From assembly GCA_028825265.1 (NCBI GenBank), contig JAPKAM010000005.1, forward strand, positions 1-63,672: a stretch of DNA of 63,672 nt. The letters are read 5' to 3'. The notes below the pieces were generated by a model. The model was not told the DNA's origin and did not search any database. It saw only the letters and a list, made by a program, of their open reading frames with translations. Made by a program: the position numbers and the translations under genes. Source of the DNA: Planctomycetota bacterium (GTDB lineage Bacteria > Planctomycetota > UBA8108 > UBA1146). The stretch's first letter is position 1; each line of letters starts with the position of its first letter. This document shows positions 21,561 through 32,500 of the stretch, in pieces.

Positions 21561-22222
21561 CGGGTTCTCCTGTTTCAGTCTCCGACCTGGTTCATTGCCA
21601 TCCGGGTCAACAACATCCGATTCGTGTCGACAAGATCGCCATCGAAGCGGGAGAAAAGGTCGCCATCATGGGGCCATCCGGCTGCGGGAAGACGACGCTT
21701 CTCTCGTGTATTGCTGGCATTCTATGTCCATCCTCGGGCGAGGTTCAGGTCGGGGAAATCAGAATCGACCAGCTATCGGATGCGAAACGCAGGAAGTTTC
21801 GCCGAGAGCACATCGGGCTGGTATTCCAAGAGTTCGAATTGCTCGAACACATCGATGTGAGGGAGAACTGCTATCTTCCGATGTGGCTCGATGGTCGAGA
21901 GCCGACTGCGGAGGAACAATCCAAGTTACTCGAGCGGTCTCGCCGCTGTGGCATCGAGGATCTACTCCACCGGAAACCGAGGGCACTCTCCCAGGGAGAG
22001 AGGCAGCGGGCGGCGGTCTGTAGAGCGCTGATGACATCCCCATCGTTGATCCTGGCCGATGAACCGACTGGCAGTCTCGATGGAAAGTCGGGGAGAGCGG
22101 TACTGGAACTGTTATTTGAGGAGGCCGATTTGACGGCAGCTACGGTCATCGTTGTGACCCATGATTCGTCCATCCTGGCGGGATTCGATCGAGTCGAGTC
22201 GCTGACGGGAAGTGCCTCATGA
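21557..22222 (+). CDS. ABC transporter ATP-binding protein (LolD/MacB type)
   Basis: GPSGCGKTTL Walker A, ALSQGERQRAAVCRAL signature, LILADEPTGSLD Walker B. Confidence 0.92.
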   Translation: MTGSPVSVSDLVHCHPGQQHPIRVDKIAIEAGEKVAIMGPSGCGKTTLLSCIAGILCPSSGEVQVGEIRIDQLSDAKRRKFRREHIGLVFQEFELLEHIDVRENCYLPMWLDGREPTAEEQSKLLERSRRCGIEDLLHRKPRALSQGERQRAAVCRALMTSPSLILADEPTGSLDGKSGRAVLELLFEEADLTAATVIVVTHDSSILAGFDRVESLTGSAS

Positions 22223-23397
22223 GTGGCCCGATGCTGAGACTGGCTCTACGATCGCTGGCACATCATAAGGTAAGAACCGTGGTACTCGCACTGTGCATTG
22301 CACTGGTCGGGGTGCTTCCTGCTGCGGTCGATGGATTGCTCGATCTGTATCGTGCGAGACTCGAGGCGAGGGCGGTATCGACACCGCTGGTGGTCGGGGC
22401 TCCGGGAAGTCGATCGGATCTGTTGATCCATGCACTCTACTACAGGGGTGTGGTGGAGCGGACCATCGAGATGAAGGTCGCCATGGAAGCGGGCGAATCT
22501 GGTTATGGCGTACCGATTCCCATCCACCTGGAGGGATCGGTGAATCAATATCCGCTGGTTGGAACCACTCCTGATTATCAGGAATTCCGAGGGATCCTTC
22601 TGCCGTCCGGGCAACACTGGCCACAACGATTGGCCGAGGCCGCGGTGGGAACCGGAGTTGCGAAAGCCCTCGATCTTTCGGTCGGCGACTCCATCGCCAC
22701 CGATGTCCATAAACTCCACGATCTGGCTGGATCTTATCCTTTGTTACTGAAGGTGACTGCGGTGATTCCTGCCACGGGCACACCAGACGATGACGCCGTG
22801 TTCGTCAGTTTGCACACCTCCTGGGTGGTCACTGGAGAAGGACATGGGCACCTGGAAATCGACCCGGAGAAGGACTTCCACTTGGTGCTGGAGAGCAAGA
22901 GTAATCACGTCACGGCCTCCGCCGCGGTGGTGGAAGCGGTCGAGGTGACCGCGGAGAACGAGGACAGTTTTCACTTCCATGGAGATCCGGATCAGTTACC
23001 GATCACTGCATTGATCATCCACGCCAAGGATGAGAAGGGTCGCACGATTCTCCGTTCGAGGTTTCGCAGGCAACAGGATCTGCAAACCATCGACTCGGAG
23101 GTGGAGTTGAGAGAACTACTGACGGTCGTGATGAGAGCGAAGGCGATTCTCGATGCCAATTCGATGCTGGTCATGGTGGCGACGACACTCCTTCTGGGAT
23201 TGATCGTGACACTCGATGTGAAAGTCCGGGAGCGAGAAGTGAAAACTTTGGAGAGAATCGGCGCTCCACGGGGTTTTGTTGCTCGTTTGCTCTTCACCGA
23301 GGTTGCCATCGTAGTTCTCTGTGGCGGATTCCTGTCCCACTTGTTGGCCATTGCTGCGATTCGATTCGTGGCGGATGGTCCTCTGCTCTTACCGTGA
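22219..23397 (+). CDS. FtsX/MacB-type ABC transporter permease
   Basis: N-terminal MLRLALRSLAHHKVRTVVLALCIAL; C-terminal VKVREREVKTLERIGAPRGFVARLLFTEVAIV; overlapping ATGA junctions. Confidence 0.82.
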   Translation: MSGPMLRLALRSLAHHKVRTVVLALCIALVGVLPAAVDGLLDLYRARLEARAVSTPLVVGAPGSRSDLLIHALYYRGVVERTIEMKVAMEAGESGYGVPIPIHLEGSVNQYPLVGTTPDYQEFRGILLPSGQHWPQRLAEAAVGTGVAKALDLSVGDSIATDVHKLHDLAGSYPLLLKVTAVIPATGTPDDDAVFVSLHTSWVVTGEGHGHLEIDPEKDFHLVLESKSNHVTASAAVVEAVEVTAENEDSFHFHGDPDQLPITALIIHAKDEKGRTILRSRFRRQQDLQTIDSEVELRELLTVVMRAKAILDANSMLVMVATTLLLGLIVTLDVKVREREVKTLERIGAPRGFVARLLFTEVAIVVLCGGFLSHLLAIAAIRFVADGPLLLP

Positions 23398-24368
23398 TAA
23401 AGGACGACTCGATGCGGCCACGTCAATTGATGCTACTCCTGTTGCTGGTGGTGGCTTCGGTCAGTATCGGCTGTTCGATGGATTCGGCACCGGCCGCCGG
23501 TGAGGGTGATTCCTCGATCATCGACAGCGGCACCCCGCTGCAATTGGTGGTTTCCATTTCACCGTTGGCATGGATCGCATCTGAACTGGTGATGGATCTG
23601 GGCGAGGTGACGCCACTGATGCCCACGGCTGCCGACCCAGCCCGCTGGATCCCCGACGATGCCGCTCTGGAGACTCTTGCGGCTGCGGATCTCATCATCC
23701 TCAACGGAGCGAATCTAGAGGGATGGGCTCGAAGATACTCGCTTCCCATCGTCAAGAGCGTCGAGGTGGCTAGGGCCTGTCGTGAGCAATGGCTGCACTA
23801 TCCGGATGTGGTGACTCACAGTCATGGTCCAGAAGGCAGCAGTTCTTACGAGGGGATTGCCGGCCACACCTGGCTCGACCCAGAGCTTCTGATCGTGCAG
23901 GGAGAGAGGATTCTTCATCGGCTGATCCAGCGGTTGCCCGAACATCGGGCTGCACTGGAGAAGCGCTGGAGTCTGCTGGTGCTTCCGCTCGAGGCACTAG
24001 CGAAGCGGATGTCGAAACTGGCCACGACCCATCCGGAACTCTCGGTGCTGACCAGCGGTCCCTTCTGGGTCTATCCCGCGGCCAAGATGGGGTGGTCGAC
24101 CCAACGTATCGATCTCGACCCGCAAGGAAAATGGAACGATGGTCTGGCCGCCGACCTCAAGCAACTTCAGATCCGCAGCGGAGCCCTGATATTGCTTTGG
24201 GATCAAGTTCCAGCGACACCACTGGCCGAGCAAATATTCAACGAAACTGGCCTGGTCAGCGTGGTGTGGCCGGTGGCGGATTCGTTGGGAGAAGACCATC
24301 GGCAGTACCTGGAGATCCAACAACAGGTGCTGGATCGGTTGGAAACCGCCCTGTCAGAGTCCCACTGA
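23394..24368 (+). CDS. ZnuA-like (cluster A-I) metal-type substrate-binding lipoprotein
   Basis: Lipobox VASVSIGC; VVSISPLAWIASEL, LIILNGANLEGWA, GHTWLDPELLIVQGERI; part of the same overlapping operon. Confidence 0.8.
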   Translation: MIKDDSMRPRQLMLLLLLVVASVSIGCSMDSAPAAGEGDSSIIDSGTPLQLVVSISPLAWIASELVMDLGEVTPLMPTAADPARWIPDDAALETLAAADLIILNGANLEGWARRYSLPIVKSVEVARACREQWLHYPDVVTHSHGPEGSSSYEGIAGHTWLDPELLIVQGERILHRLIQRLPEHRAALEKRWSLLVLPLEALAKRMSKLATTHPELSVLTSGPFWVYPAAKMGWSTQRIDLDPQGKWNDGLAADLKQLQIRSGALILLWDQVPATPLAEQIFNETGLVSVVWPVADSLGEDHRQYLEIQQQVLDRLETALSESH

Positions 24369-24513
24369 CCGTCCTTGACCTGGCCACAACCAGAGCGGAC
24401 GATCACTGCTGATGTCGTTTTTCTCGGGTGCCGATTTTCGGACCCCATTTCACATGGCGCGCAGTTCCTGCGGCGCCGAAAACTAGGGTTTCGATGGCCC
24501 AGGAGGTATCTCG

Positions 24514-26529
24514 ATGATGAGACCGATCCGATGTGCCCAGTGGCTGCTCACCAGCGGTTTGCTGCTCTTCTCGCCGTTTGTTTTGGCGATCGATGTACCA
24601 GCAGTCTTCAGCGATCACGCAGTCCTTCAGCGCGACATGGATCTGCCAGTGTGGGGAACCGGGGCTCCGGGGACCGAGGTTTCTGTCAGTTTCGCCGGTC
24701 AGGAGAAGAAATCTCAGGTCGACGATCAAGGCCAGTGGTCCGTCACTCTGGAGCCGTTGGCCGCCAGCGCAGAGGGTCGAGCGATGACCATCGTGGGCTC
24801 CGATGGAACCATCGTGGTCAAGGATCTTCTGGTCGGAGAAGTGTGGCTCTGTGGTGGTCAGTCCAACATGGAATGGCAAGTTCGAAGTTCGATGAACTCC
24901 GATGAGGAAATCGCCGCCGGAGATCTTCCCTGGTTGCGAAGGATCAAGGCGCCCCATCTTCTATCCAGGAATCCCGAGTTTGATATTGCTGCGGCGTGGG
25001 AAGTTTCGACCCCGGAGACGGCAGGAAATTTCACGGCGATCGGTACCTTCATGGCACGGCGTCTCTACGAGGAACTGGGAGTTCCTGTTGGATTACTCGA
25101 TGTCAACTGGGGTGGGACTCGTATCGAGCCCTGGACTTCAACTGTGGCGATGAAACGCCATCCAAGGTTCAAGGAACGGGTCTCAAAGTTGGAGAGAGAA
25201 GAGGCTCGCTGGGGGAATCGTTCCGCCGAAGAGATCCAGAAGTTGTATCGCGAACAGGTCGCCCAGTTCGAGAAAAGGACTGGCGAGTGGTGGGACAAGA
25301 AACTAACCGGAGATCCTGGCGTCATCGGATCCTGGGCTGAACCCGCCTTTTCCGATGACAACTGGGAAGAGATGCCAGTTCCAGGACTGTGGGCTGGTGA
25401 GAACCAAGGTTGGGACGGATTCGTCTGGTATCGGAGGACCATCGAAGTTCCCGAGCAGTGGAAGGGGCAGGATCTGCTTCTGCAGCCGGGGGCCATCGAT
25501 GATGCCGACATCACATTCTGGGACGGTCAGGAAATCGGTCGCACCACCAATCAACACGCACTGATGCGCAGTTACACCATCTCCGGTGATCTGGTTCAGT
25601 CCGGCAAGGCAACGATCGCTATCGCCGCCCTCGATACTGGCGGTGCCGGCGGGATCACTGGATCTTCATCGATGATCAAAATCCGTCCAGTCAGCGCCAA
25701 GGAAGATGAAGCGATCCCCCTGGCAGGGAATTGGAAGATCAACCGGGGAAATGCCTTCTCCGGTGATCGAGGTCCGAATCCACCGCAGCCCATCGAGGCT
25801 CCCGGTCGCAAGACCAGCGATCCAGGTGTGATGTTCAATGCGATGCTCTCGCCATTCAGCGGATACGGCATACGAGGAGCCATCTGGTATCAGGGAGAAT
25901 CGAATGCTGGGCAGCCCACCGAGTATGCAGAGTTGTTGCCCCTGATGATCGGGTCGTGGAGAGAAACTTGGGGCCAGGGAGATTTCCCCTTTGGCATCGT
26001 GCAATTGGCAGCGTTCAAGGCAATCAGCGACAACCCGGTCCAGGGTGGCTGGGCCACTCTTCGGGAAGCTCAGGACTTCACTCACCGGGTCGTCCGCAAC
26101 ACCGGGCTCGTCGTTCTGACCGATGTGGGGGATGCACGAGATATCCATCCTCGTAACAAGCAGACGGTTGGCAAGAGACTCGCCGATTGGGCACTCCACC
26201 GCTGCCACGACAGGTCGGACTTACCAGAATCTGGACCCTTTTACCGTAGTCATGAGGTCGATGGAAAGAGCATCGTGCTAGCCTTTGATCATGTCGGAGA
26301 TGGCCTGACCGGCCGTCGTGGACAGAAGATCGATGGATTCGCGCTGCAGGGCACCGATGGAAATTGGCATTGGGGAGAAGTCGAGATTCTGGATGGGGGC
26401 CAACTTCGCATCAGCCATCCAGCCGTGGAGTCGCCAAAGGCAGTCCGATACGCTTGGCAAGACAACCCGGTGAGGGCCAACCTGGTCTCGAGTCATGGAT
26501 TGCCAGCGGCACCCTTCAAGACCGATTGA
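24514..26529 (+). CDS. Sialate O-acetylesterase-family esterase with internal jelly-roll module
   Basis: SD AGGAGG; GEVWLCGGQSNMEWQV, VPVGLLDVNWGGTRIEPW, GAIWYQGESNAGQPTEYAELLPLMI. Confidence 0.92.
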   Translation: MMRPIRCAQWLLTSGLLLFSPFVLAIDVPAVFSDHAVLQRDMDLPVWGTGAPGTEVSVSFAGQEKKSQVDDQGQWSVTLEPLAASAEGRAMTIVGSDGTIVVKDLLVGEVWLCGGQSNMEWQVRSSMNSDEEIAAGDLPWLRRIKAPHLLSRNPEFDIAAAWEVSTPETAGNFTAIGTFMARRLYEELGVPVGLLDVNWGGTRIEPWTSTVAMKRHPRFKERVSKLEREEARWGNRSAEEIQKLYREQVAQFEKRTGEWWDKKLTGDPGVIGSWAEPAFSDDNWEEMPVPGLWAGENQGWDGFVWYRRTIEVPEQWKGQDLLLQPGAIDDADITFWDGQEIGRTTNQHALMRSYTISGDLVQSGKATIAIAALDTGGAGGITGSSSMIKIRPVSAKEDEAIPLAGNWKINRGNAFSGDRGPNPPQPIEAPGRKTSDPGVMFNAMLSPFSGYGIRGAIWYQGESNAGQPTEYAELLPLMIGSWRETWGQGDFPFGIVQLAAFKAISDNPVQGGWATLREAQDFTHRVVRNTGLVVLTDVGDARDIHPRNKQTVGKRLADWALHRCHDRSDLPESGPFYRSHEVDGKSIVLAFDHVGDGLTGRRGQKIDGFALQGTDGNWHWGEVEILDGGQLRISHPAVESPKAVRYAWQDNPVRANLVSSHGLPAAPFKTD

Positions 26530-26540
26530 GGGGCGACGAG

Positions 26541-28013
26541 TCAGGGACCACCGACCGCCAGCATCAGATCGAATTGTGCCTGGTTGTGGGAGACGATGGA
26601 ATTGAGGGAAGCGGTTCGAGCTGCGGCGAGATCCGCTTCCCGTCCGAGCAGTTCTTCCAGTAGTGCGGCACCAGCCTTGTAGCGTGAATCGATCAGTGTC
26701 ATCGCTTCTTCTCCAGCTTCCAGTTGACGCTGGGCAGCGGTCATTGCCGATCGTGAAGCTTGCAGCCTGGCCAGGCTCACGCGGATCTGCGCAATGATGC
26801 GAAGTTCCAGTTTTTTCACCTTCAGCTGGATCTCCTCGAAGGCGGCCACCGCCCGTCGATGAGAAGCGGTCGCAGCGAGCCCAAACTGCCAGCCAACCGC
26901 CACTTCAGCGGTCTCCTGGTCCGATAGGTCAGCCGAATCCGCGCCGAATCTACCGACCCTGGATCTGGCGCTGATGGTCGGGCGACCCCATGCAGAAGAC
27001 GCCCGGCTGAGGGATCGAGCCGATTCGGCCCTGGCGCGAGCGGCCATCAGATCGGGCCTTCGGTCGAGTCCTCTTTGGATCAGTTGAGCGACATTCGACG
27101 GGTCCAGCGCGAATCTATTGGGAGTGATTTGGGTCGAAACGGGAACCAGAAATGGATCGAAACTGGGATCATCCGAGAGCACCAAAAATTCAGCGAGTTT
27201 CACCGAGGCGATCTGGGCGTGAGATTGAGCGAGAGCCAGATCTCGATCGGCTGCGGCTTCTTTTGCCAGTGCCCCGAGGAAATCTTCACGCAGCCCATCC
27301 CCGGCATCGAGCCTGGCACTGGCAGTCAGGGCGAGTTGCCGACCAAAACGAACCGCACGCTCTGCGATTTCGATTTCGCCGTGGGATCGGACCAGCTCGT
27401 GAAATAGCTGGGCTCCGCGATGGATGGCAAACTGTTCAGCCCAATAGAGCATCTGTTCGGTGGCTTCGAACTGACCCCGCGCTGCCTGGTGACGATGCCA
27501 ATCTCCCCAAGGATCGAGATCGAAGCGCAGTTCCATTCCAGTGAAGAGGCTGTTCTTCGAAACATCGACGACCGTTCCATCGGTTTCCTGCGCGGCACCA
27601 TCGGTGCGTGCATAATCGATTCTCGGGCCGATGGTTGGCAGGAATGCAGAAGTGGCGATCTGTTGAGTGGCCACTGCCGCATCGAGGCGCTGTCGAGCCA
27701 TATGAATCGACAGCGCTTGGTCCTTGGAGAGCTGTAGAACGACATCCAGTGTGATCGGATAGATCGTAGTCTCGCTGGATGTATCTGCAGGGAGGGGCTC
27801 GTTGGAAACCTCGATCGCCAAATCAGTTAAATCGCCGGGCTCGTCATCGCGTCGCTCGGGTAAACCAATTGTACGGGCAGGATCCTGCTCGACCGTCTCG
27901 ATCGGCTGCGGAATCCAGAGAGCCATTTCACTCGACCGATGACGGGTCGAAGTGTCCGTGCTGCACGAGCTCAGAGCTATGGCCATCAGAGTTATGGCGA
28001 ACCATCGCAACAT
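26541..28013 (-). CDS. TolC-family outer membrane efflux lipoprotein
   Basis: Lipobox MLRWFAITLMAIALSSC from start at 28013; paired coiled-coil OEP repeats; last gene of RND operon. Confidence 0.85.
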   Translation of the reverse strand: MLRWFAITLMAIALSSCSTDTSTRHRSSEMALWIPQPIETVEQDPARTIGLPERRDDEPGDLTDLAIEVSNEPLPADTSSETTIYPITLDVVLQLSKDQALSIHMARQRLDAAVATQQIATSAFLPTIGPRIDYARTDGAAQETDGTVVDVSKNSLFTGMELRFDLDPWGDWHRHQAARGQFEATEQMLYWAEQFAIHRGAQLFHELVRSHGEIEIAERAVRFGRQLALTASARLDAGDGLREDFLGALAKEAAADRDLALAQSHAQIASVKLAEFLVLSDDPSFDPFLVPVSTQITPNRFALDPSNVAQLIQRGLDRRPDLMAARARAESARSLSRASSAWGRPTISARSRVGRFGADSADLSDQETAEVAVGWQFGLAATASHRRAVAAFEEIQLKVKKLELRIIAQIRVSLARLQASRSAMTAAQRQLEAGEEAMTLIDSRYKAGAALLEELLGREADLAAARTASLNSIVSHNQAQFDLMLAVGGP

Positions 28014-28087
28014 GATACTCTCCGCTCGATACGAGAAACCGGTCAAATTACTGGACCATGGATGACGGATAGGGTGGGTATCGAGGA

Positions 28088-29524
28088 TCAAGGATTGGCT
28101 CCCACCGCTTCGACTCGGTCGCCTTCTTGTACCAAACCTTTACCGATTAGGATCACCTGCTCGGTTCCGCTCAAGCCTTCAGTGATTTCAACGGTAGTGC
28201 CGTCATCGAGTCCGATTTTGATCGGGAACGCCTGGCAAATTCCTTTGACCACGCAGTACACGTGGTATTCACCGGTTGACCCGAGTAACGCCTGAGCCGG
28301 AAGGGTCAATGCGTTTTTCCGCTCGATCAATTTGAAATCGACGGTCGCAAACATACCCGGATAGATCTGCCCTTCCTTGTTCTCGAGCAAGATCTCAACT
28401 GTCATGGTGCGTGTGCGTCGATCGAGATTTTTAGCGATCCGCGAAACGGATCCCTGAAACTTTCTATTCGGATAAGCGCTACAGGTGATCGCCGCCGCGT
28501 GACCCTCCTGGATGTAAGGGACATCCGGTTCAGGGATTTGAACGTAAACGCGTAAGCGACTCAAATCTTTGAGTGAAACGATCGCGGTCGTCCTGGATGA
28601 AGAAGATGTGACGATGGCGGCACCCGGATCGAGAAATCGTTCAGTGATAATTCCAGAAAATGGCGCCCGAATCTTGGTGTATCCGACCATCGTGGTGGCG
28701 AGATGGACCCGAGCGCTAGCGCTGGCGATGGCGGCTTGTGCCACGGCGACCAGGCTATCGAGAGCTTCCTTTTCCGATTGCGCCACTTGGATGTTCGCTG
28801 CTGCGGCTCCCACCATCGCTTCCGCTGATGTGACCGACTTTTCGCCAATCGCCACATCGCTGAGAGCCTGAAGATGATCTCTCTGGGCAGTTTCGAGCTG
28901 AGCATCGGTGGCGGCATCTTGCTCGTGGAGTTGGCTCACTCGATCGAGATGAATCTTCTCGGCATGGTGGATGGCTCGTGCCTTGTCTAGTTTTGCGTGG
29001 GCTTGCAATACTGTAGCGTCGGCCTGAACAAGTCCTGCCCTGGCTGCAACGATCTGAGATTCTCCGCCGGTCGCTTTTGCCTGAACCGCACCGAGCTGGG
29101 CCCGGGCTTCCAGCACCTTGGCCTCGGCACGGCGCAGCTCGTCAAACAGTTCAGGAGCATCGAGGACTGCGATCACCTGGTCCTTCTCCACAGTGTCTCC
29201 GATATCCACGTGGATCTGTTCGAGATAACCATTGGTCCTGGCGTAAAGAGTCGCCTCCTGGACTGCATGAATCTCGGCAGGTTTCGATGGGAGTTCGTAG
29301 GTGAGGGTTTTCTGGGCCGGTTGGATGACGGTGACACGAGGTGTCTTGCCGCCCGACTGTGCAGCGCAAGGCGGTGTCGAGAGCCCCATGACCAGAATCA
29401 TGAGCCAGAGCGAGGAGTGCTGGAGACCACCAGCTCCATTCGACAGGCGGGTGATGGACTTGTGGTTCGAAGATCTGATCATTGTGCTATTCCTTCCGTA
29501 ACTCATCGCGGGCGAGCAGGTCAC
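28088..29524 (-). CDS. RND efflux periplasmic adaptor (HlyD/MFP)
   Basis: ATLYARTNGYLEQIHVDIGDTVEKDQVIAVLDAPEL; TKIRAPFSGIITERFLDPGAAI; TMTVEILLENKEGQIYPGMFATVDF. Start may be the internal M near 29482. Confidence 0.92.
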   Translation of the reverse strand: MTCSPAMSYGRNSTMIRSSNHKSITRLSNGAGGLQHSSLWLMILVMGLSTPPCAAQSGGKTPRVTVIQPAQKTLTYELPSKPAEIHAVQEATLYARTNGYLEQIHVDIGDTVEKDQVIAVLDAPELFDELRRAEAKVLEARAQLGAVQAKATGGESQIVAARAGLVQADATVLQAHAKLDKARAIHHAEKIHLDRVSQLHEQDAATDAQLETAQRDHLQALSDVAIGEKSVTSAEAMVGAAAANIQVAQSEKEALDSLVAVAQAAIASASARVHLATTMVGYTKIRAPFSGIITERFLDPGAAIVTSSSSRTTAIVSLKDLSRLRVYVQIPEPDVPYIQEGHAAAITCSAYPNRKFQGSVSRIAKNLDRRTRTMTVEILLENKEGQIYPGMFATVDFKLIERKNALTLPAQALLGSTGEYHVYCVVKGICQAFPIKIGLDDGTTVEITEGLSGTEQVILIGKGLVQEGDRVEAVGANP

Positions 29525-32500
29525 TGATCACTCGAGTTTTCCCGGAAATGAGTTCATAAAGTATCGGAACGACGAAGAGTGAAAGCCCCATCGCTGCTAG
29601 TACTCCTCCGATGATCGCTCGAGCCAGAGGAGCATTTGCGCCCCCTCCGAATCCGAGGGCCATCGGAAGGAGTGCCAGTACTGCTGCAAGAGAAGTCATC
29701 AGGATGGGGCGAAGCCGTGTGCGAGCAGCGGTCTGAATTGCCGCTCGAGTTTCCTGCCCTTCGTCCCGTAATCGATTTGCGTAGTCGATCATCAGCACGC
29801 TGTATGCGACGACGATCCCCGTCATCATGATGATTCCCATGAATGATTGAATGTTCAGGTTGGTGTCGGTGAGATACAGCATCCACGCCACCCCGGTGAA
29901 GCCGAGCGGTACCGAGGCGAGGATAATCAGTGGATCTCGGAAGGAACGGAATATTGCGACCATCACCAGGTAAACCAGCATCGCAGCCACCAGTAGGCCG
30001 AAGGCGAACTGTCCGAAGGAATCTCGGGCTTGCTGGATCTCTCCTTTGATCTGCACGCGATATCCCTTATCGCTGTATTGATCCATCAGTTTCTGCATTC
30101 GTGGCGATTGTTCCAGTCGCTGTTCGATATCACTGACGACGCTACCTAGGTCTTTCCCGACAACATTGGCGTAGACATTGGTCACCCGGGTGATGTTGAC
30201 GTGGTTCACCACGGTGGGACCGGTGGTGCGTTCGAATGTGGCGATGTTTCTCAGCAGGATCGGTTCGGTGGAATCTCCCGAACTGGGTCGTATCGGAATG
30301 TTTTCGAGGGTAGCAAATGAATTGATCTCACCTTCCGGGTACTGAGCACCGATGAAGTAGTGATTGCGTTTCTTCTTATCGATCCAGAAGGAAGGACTGA
30401 AGGTGACACTCGAATTGGTCGCCGTGATGATGTTCTTGACCACTTCATCCGGGGTGATTCCGAGATAGGCCGCCTTGACTCGATCGATCACGATGTGAAT
30501 GGAAGGGTAGTCGAGACGCTGGGCTACTCTGACATCGACCGCTCCGGTAACCTGACGAACCTCCTCGGAGATGGTGCGTGCGATCTCCTGGCCTACTTCG
30601 AGCTTGCTTCCGGTAACCTGGATATCGATCGGAGAGGGCAGCCCGAAGTTGAGTGCCGCAGTGAGAATCCCGCCGGTATCGAAGGCGAACTCTATGCCCG
30701 GAAACCGTTGTGTCAGACGCTCTCTCAGTAGCACCGAATAATCGATGGAACTTTTCGAGCGCTCTTCCTTTAACTGCACCAGCATGAAAGCGTCCATCGG
30801 ACCGGTATTGGGAGTGTAGGCCGCAGGCCAATCCATCAGTACGCCGAGATTCGAGATCAACATCTGAAGATCGGAAGAGGCTTCCTCGTCACGAGGGTCC
30901 CACTGGCCGATCACATCCTGAACCTCATTCTCGACCTTCTCGATTAGCAATTCAGTGTTCTCGATGCGGGTTCCGGATGGGGCTCTGACGAAGATGGTGA
31001 ACTGGCCTGAGTCGGTCGCCGGGAACAGCTCCTGGCCCACTTTTGTTGGTGCAATACTCCAGGGAACACCTGGAATCAGCCCCAGGGAAATCAGGAAGAA
31101 GATGAGTACCGAGAAGCCGACCAACTTTTTTCGATGAAGGACTCGATCGAGCATCGTTTGATAGAGACGACCGATACTCTGGAAGAATGCTGGCTCGTGT
31201 TCCTCACTGCTGCCGCTTCCACCAGGCTGGGCCTTGAGGAAACGCGCGCAGCAGAGCGGGACTACGGTCAGCGCCACCAGGAATGAAGCCGCCATCGACA
31301 GGATCACGCTGATCGCCAGTGGCGTGAACAGGAACTTGGAGATTCCACTGAGCAAGACCACAGGGAAGAACACCACCATGATGGTGATGGTGGCCACAAA
31401 CACCGGGCCGGCGACTTCGCTGGCTCCATCGAGGGCCGCTCGGGTCGGGGTTTTCCCTAGGCTCAGATGGCGAGAAATATTTTCCAACGTCACGATGGCC
31501 TGGTCGACGATCAGCCCTACCGCCAGTGCCAGCCCCCCCAGCGTCATGCTGTTGATGGTATTGCCACTCAGATACAGGCCGATGAATGTCGCCAGGGCGG
31601 CCAAGGGAAGCGACAGCAAGATGATCAACATCGAGCGGACACTTCCGATGAAGATCAGCACGATCAGCCCGGCCAAAAATGCGCCGATCAGAGCCTCATG
31701 TTCGAGGGCGGAGATGGAGTCTCGAACAAAGATCGACTGGTCCATCACGACCTCAAGAAGGACATCATCGGCACCTTCGTACATATCGACGACTCGCTGG
31801 CGGATCTGTGTCAACTTGTCGCGAATCTCGTTGACGATCTCGATCGTATTTGCGCCCGGTTGGCGGTAAATGGGAATGTAGACCTGGCGACGGCCATTGA
31901 TCCGTACCACGTTGGTTTGGATCGATTGAGTGTTTTCAGCCTTGGCAACATCGCGCAGGAAGACGGGTTTCCCATCGACGATTTTGATCAGTATGTCATC
32001 CAGTTCCGGAATCTCGTCGACCATTGCATTGGTCGTGATCATGTAATCGAGGTCACCCAGTTTCGCATTGCCGGTCGGGATGAAAACATTTTGGTCCTGG
32101 ATCGCCCGAACCACATCCATCGGTGACAACTGACGAGCTTCTAGTTTTTCTCGATCTAGATAGGCGAAAATCCTACGTAGCACTCCACCGTAGACAGCAG
32201 GGGCCACCACTCCGCGAATCGACTGCAAGCGGTTACGCAGTTCGTAGTAAGCGACATCGTAGAGTTGCTGTTCAGACATGGTTTCCGAAGAAACGCTGAC
32301 CAGGCACAGCGGCACGGACGCCGTCGGGTCAAACGGCATTACCATCGGCGGAATCGTGCCAGGTGGAAGGTAAAACAGGTCACTCATCGCGTAACTGGTG
32401 ACCTGGGACATCGCACTTTCCATGCTGATGTCTTCGCGGAAGAAGTCCTTGACGATGGACACACCGGTCATCGATTTCGCTTCTTGATGGGAAATCCCGA

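Noticed and set aside
22217-22783. 188-aa antisense ORF over the FtsX-type permease
   Set aside because: Shadow ORF with biased composition.
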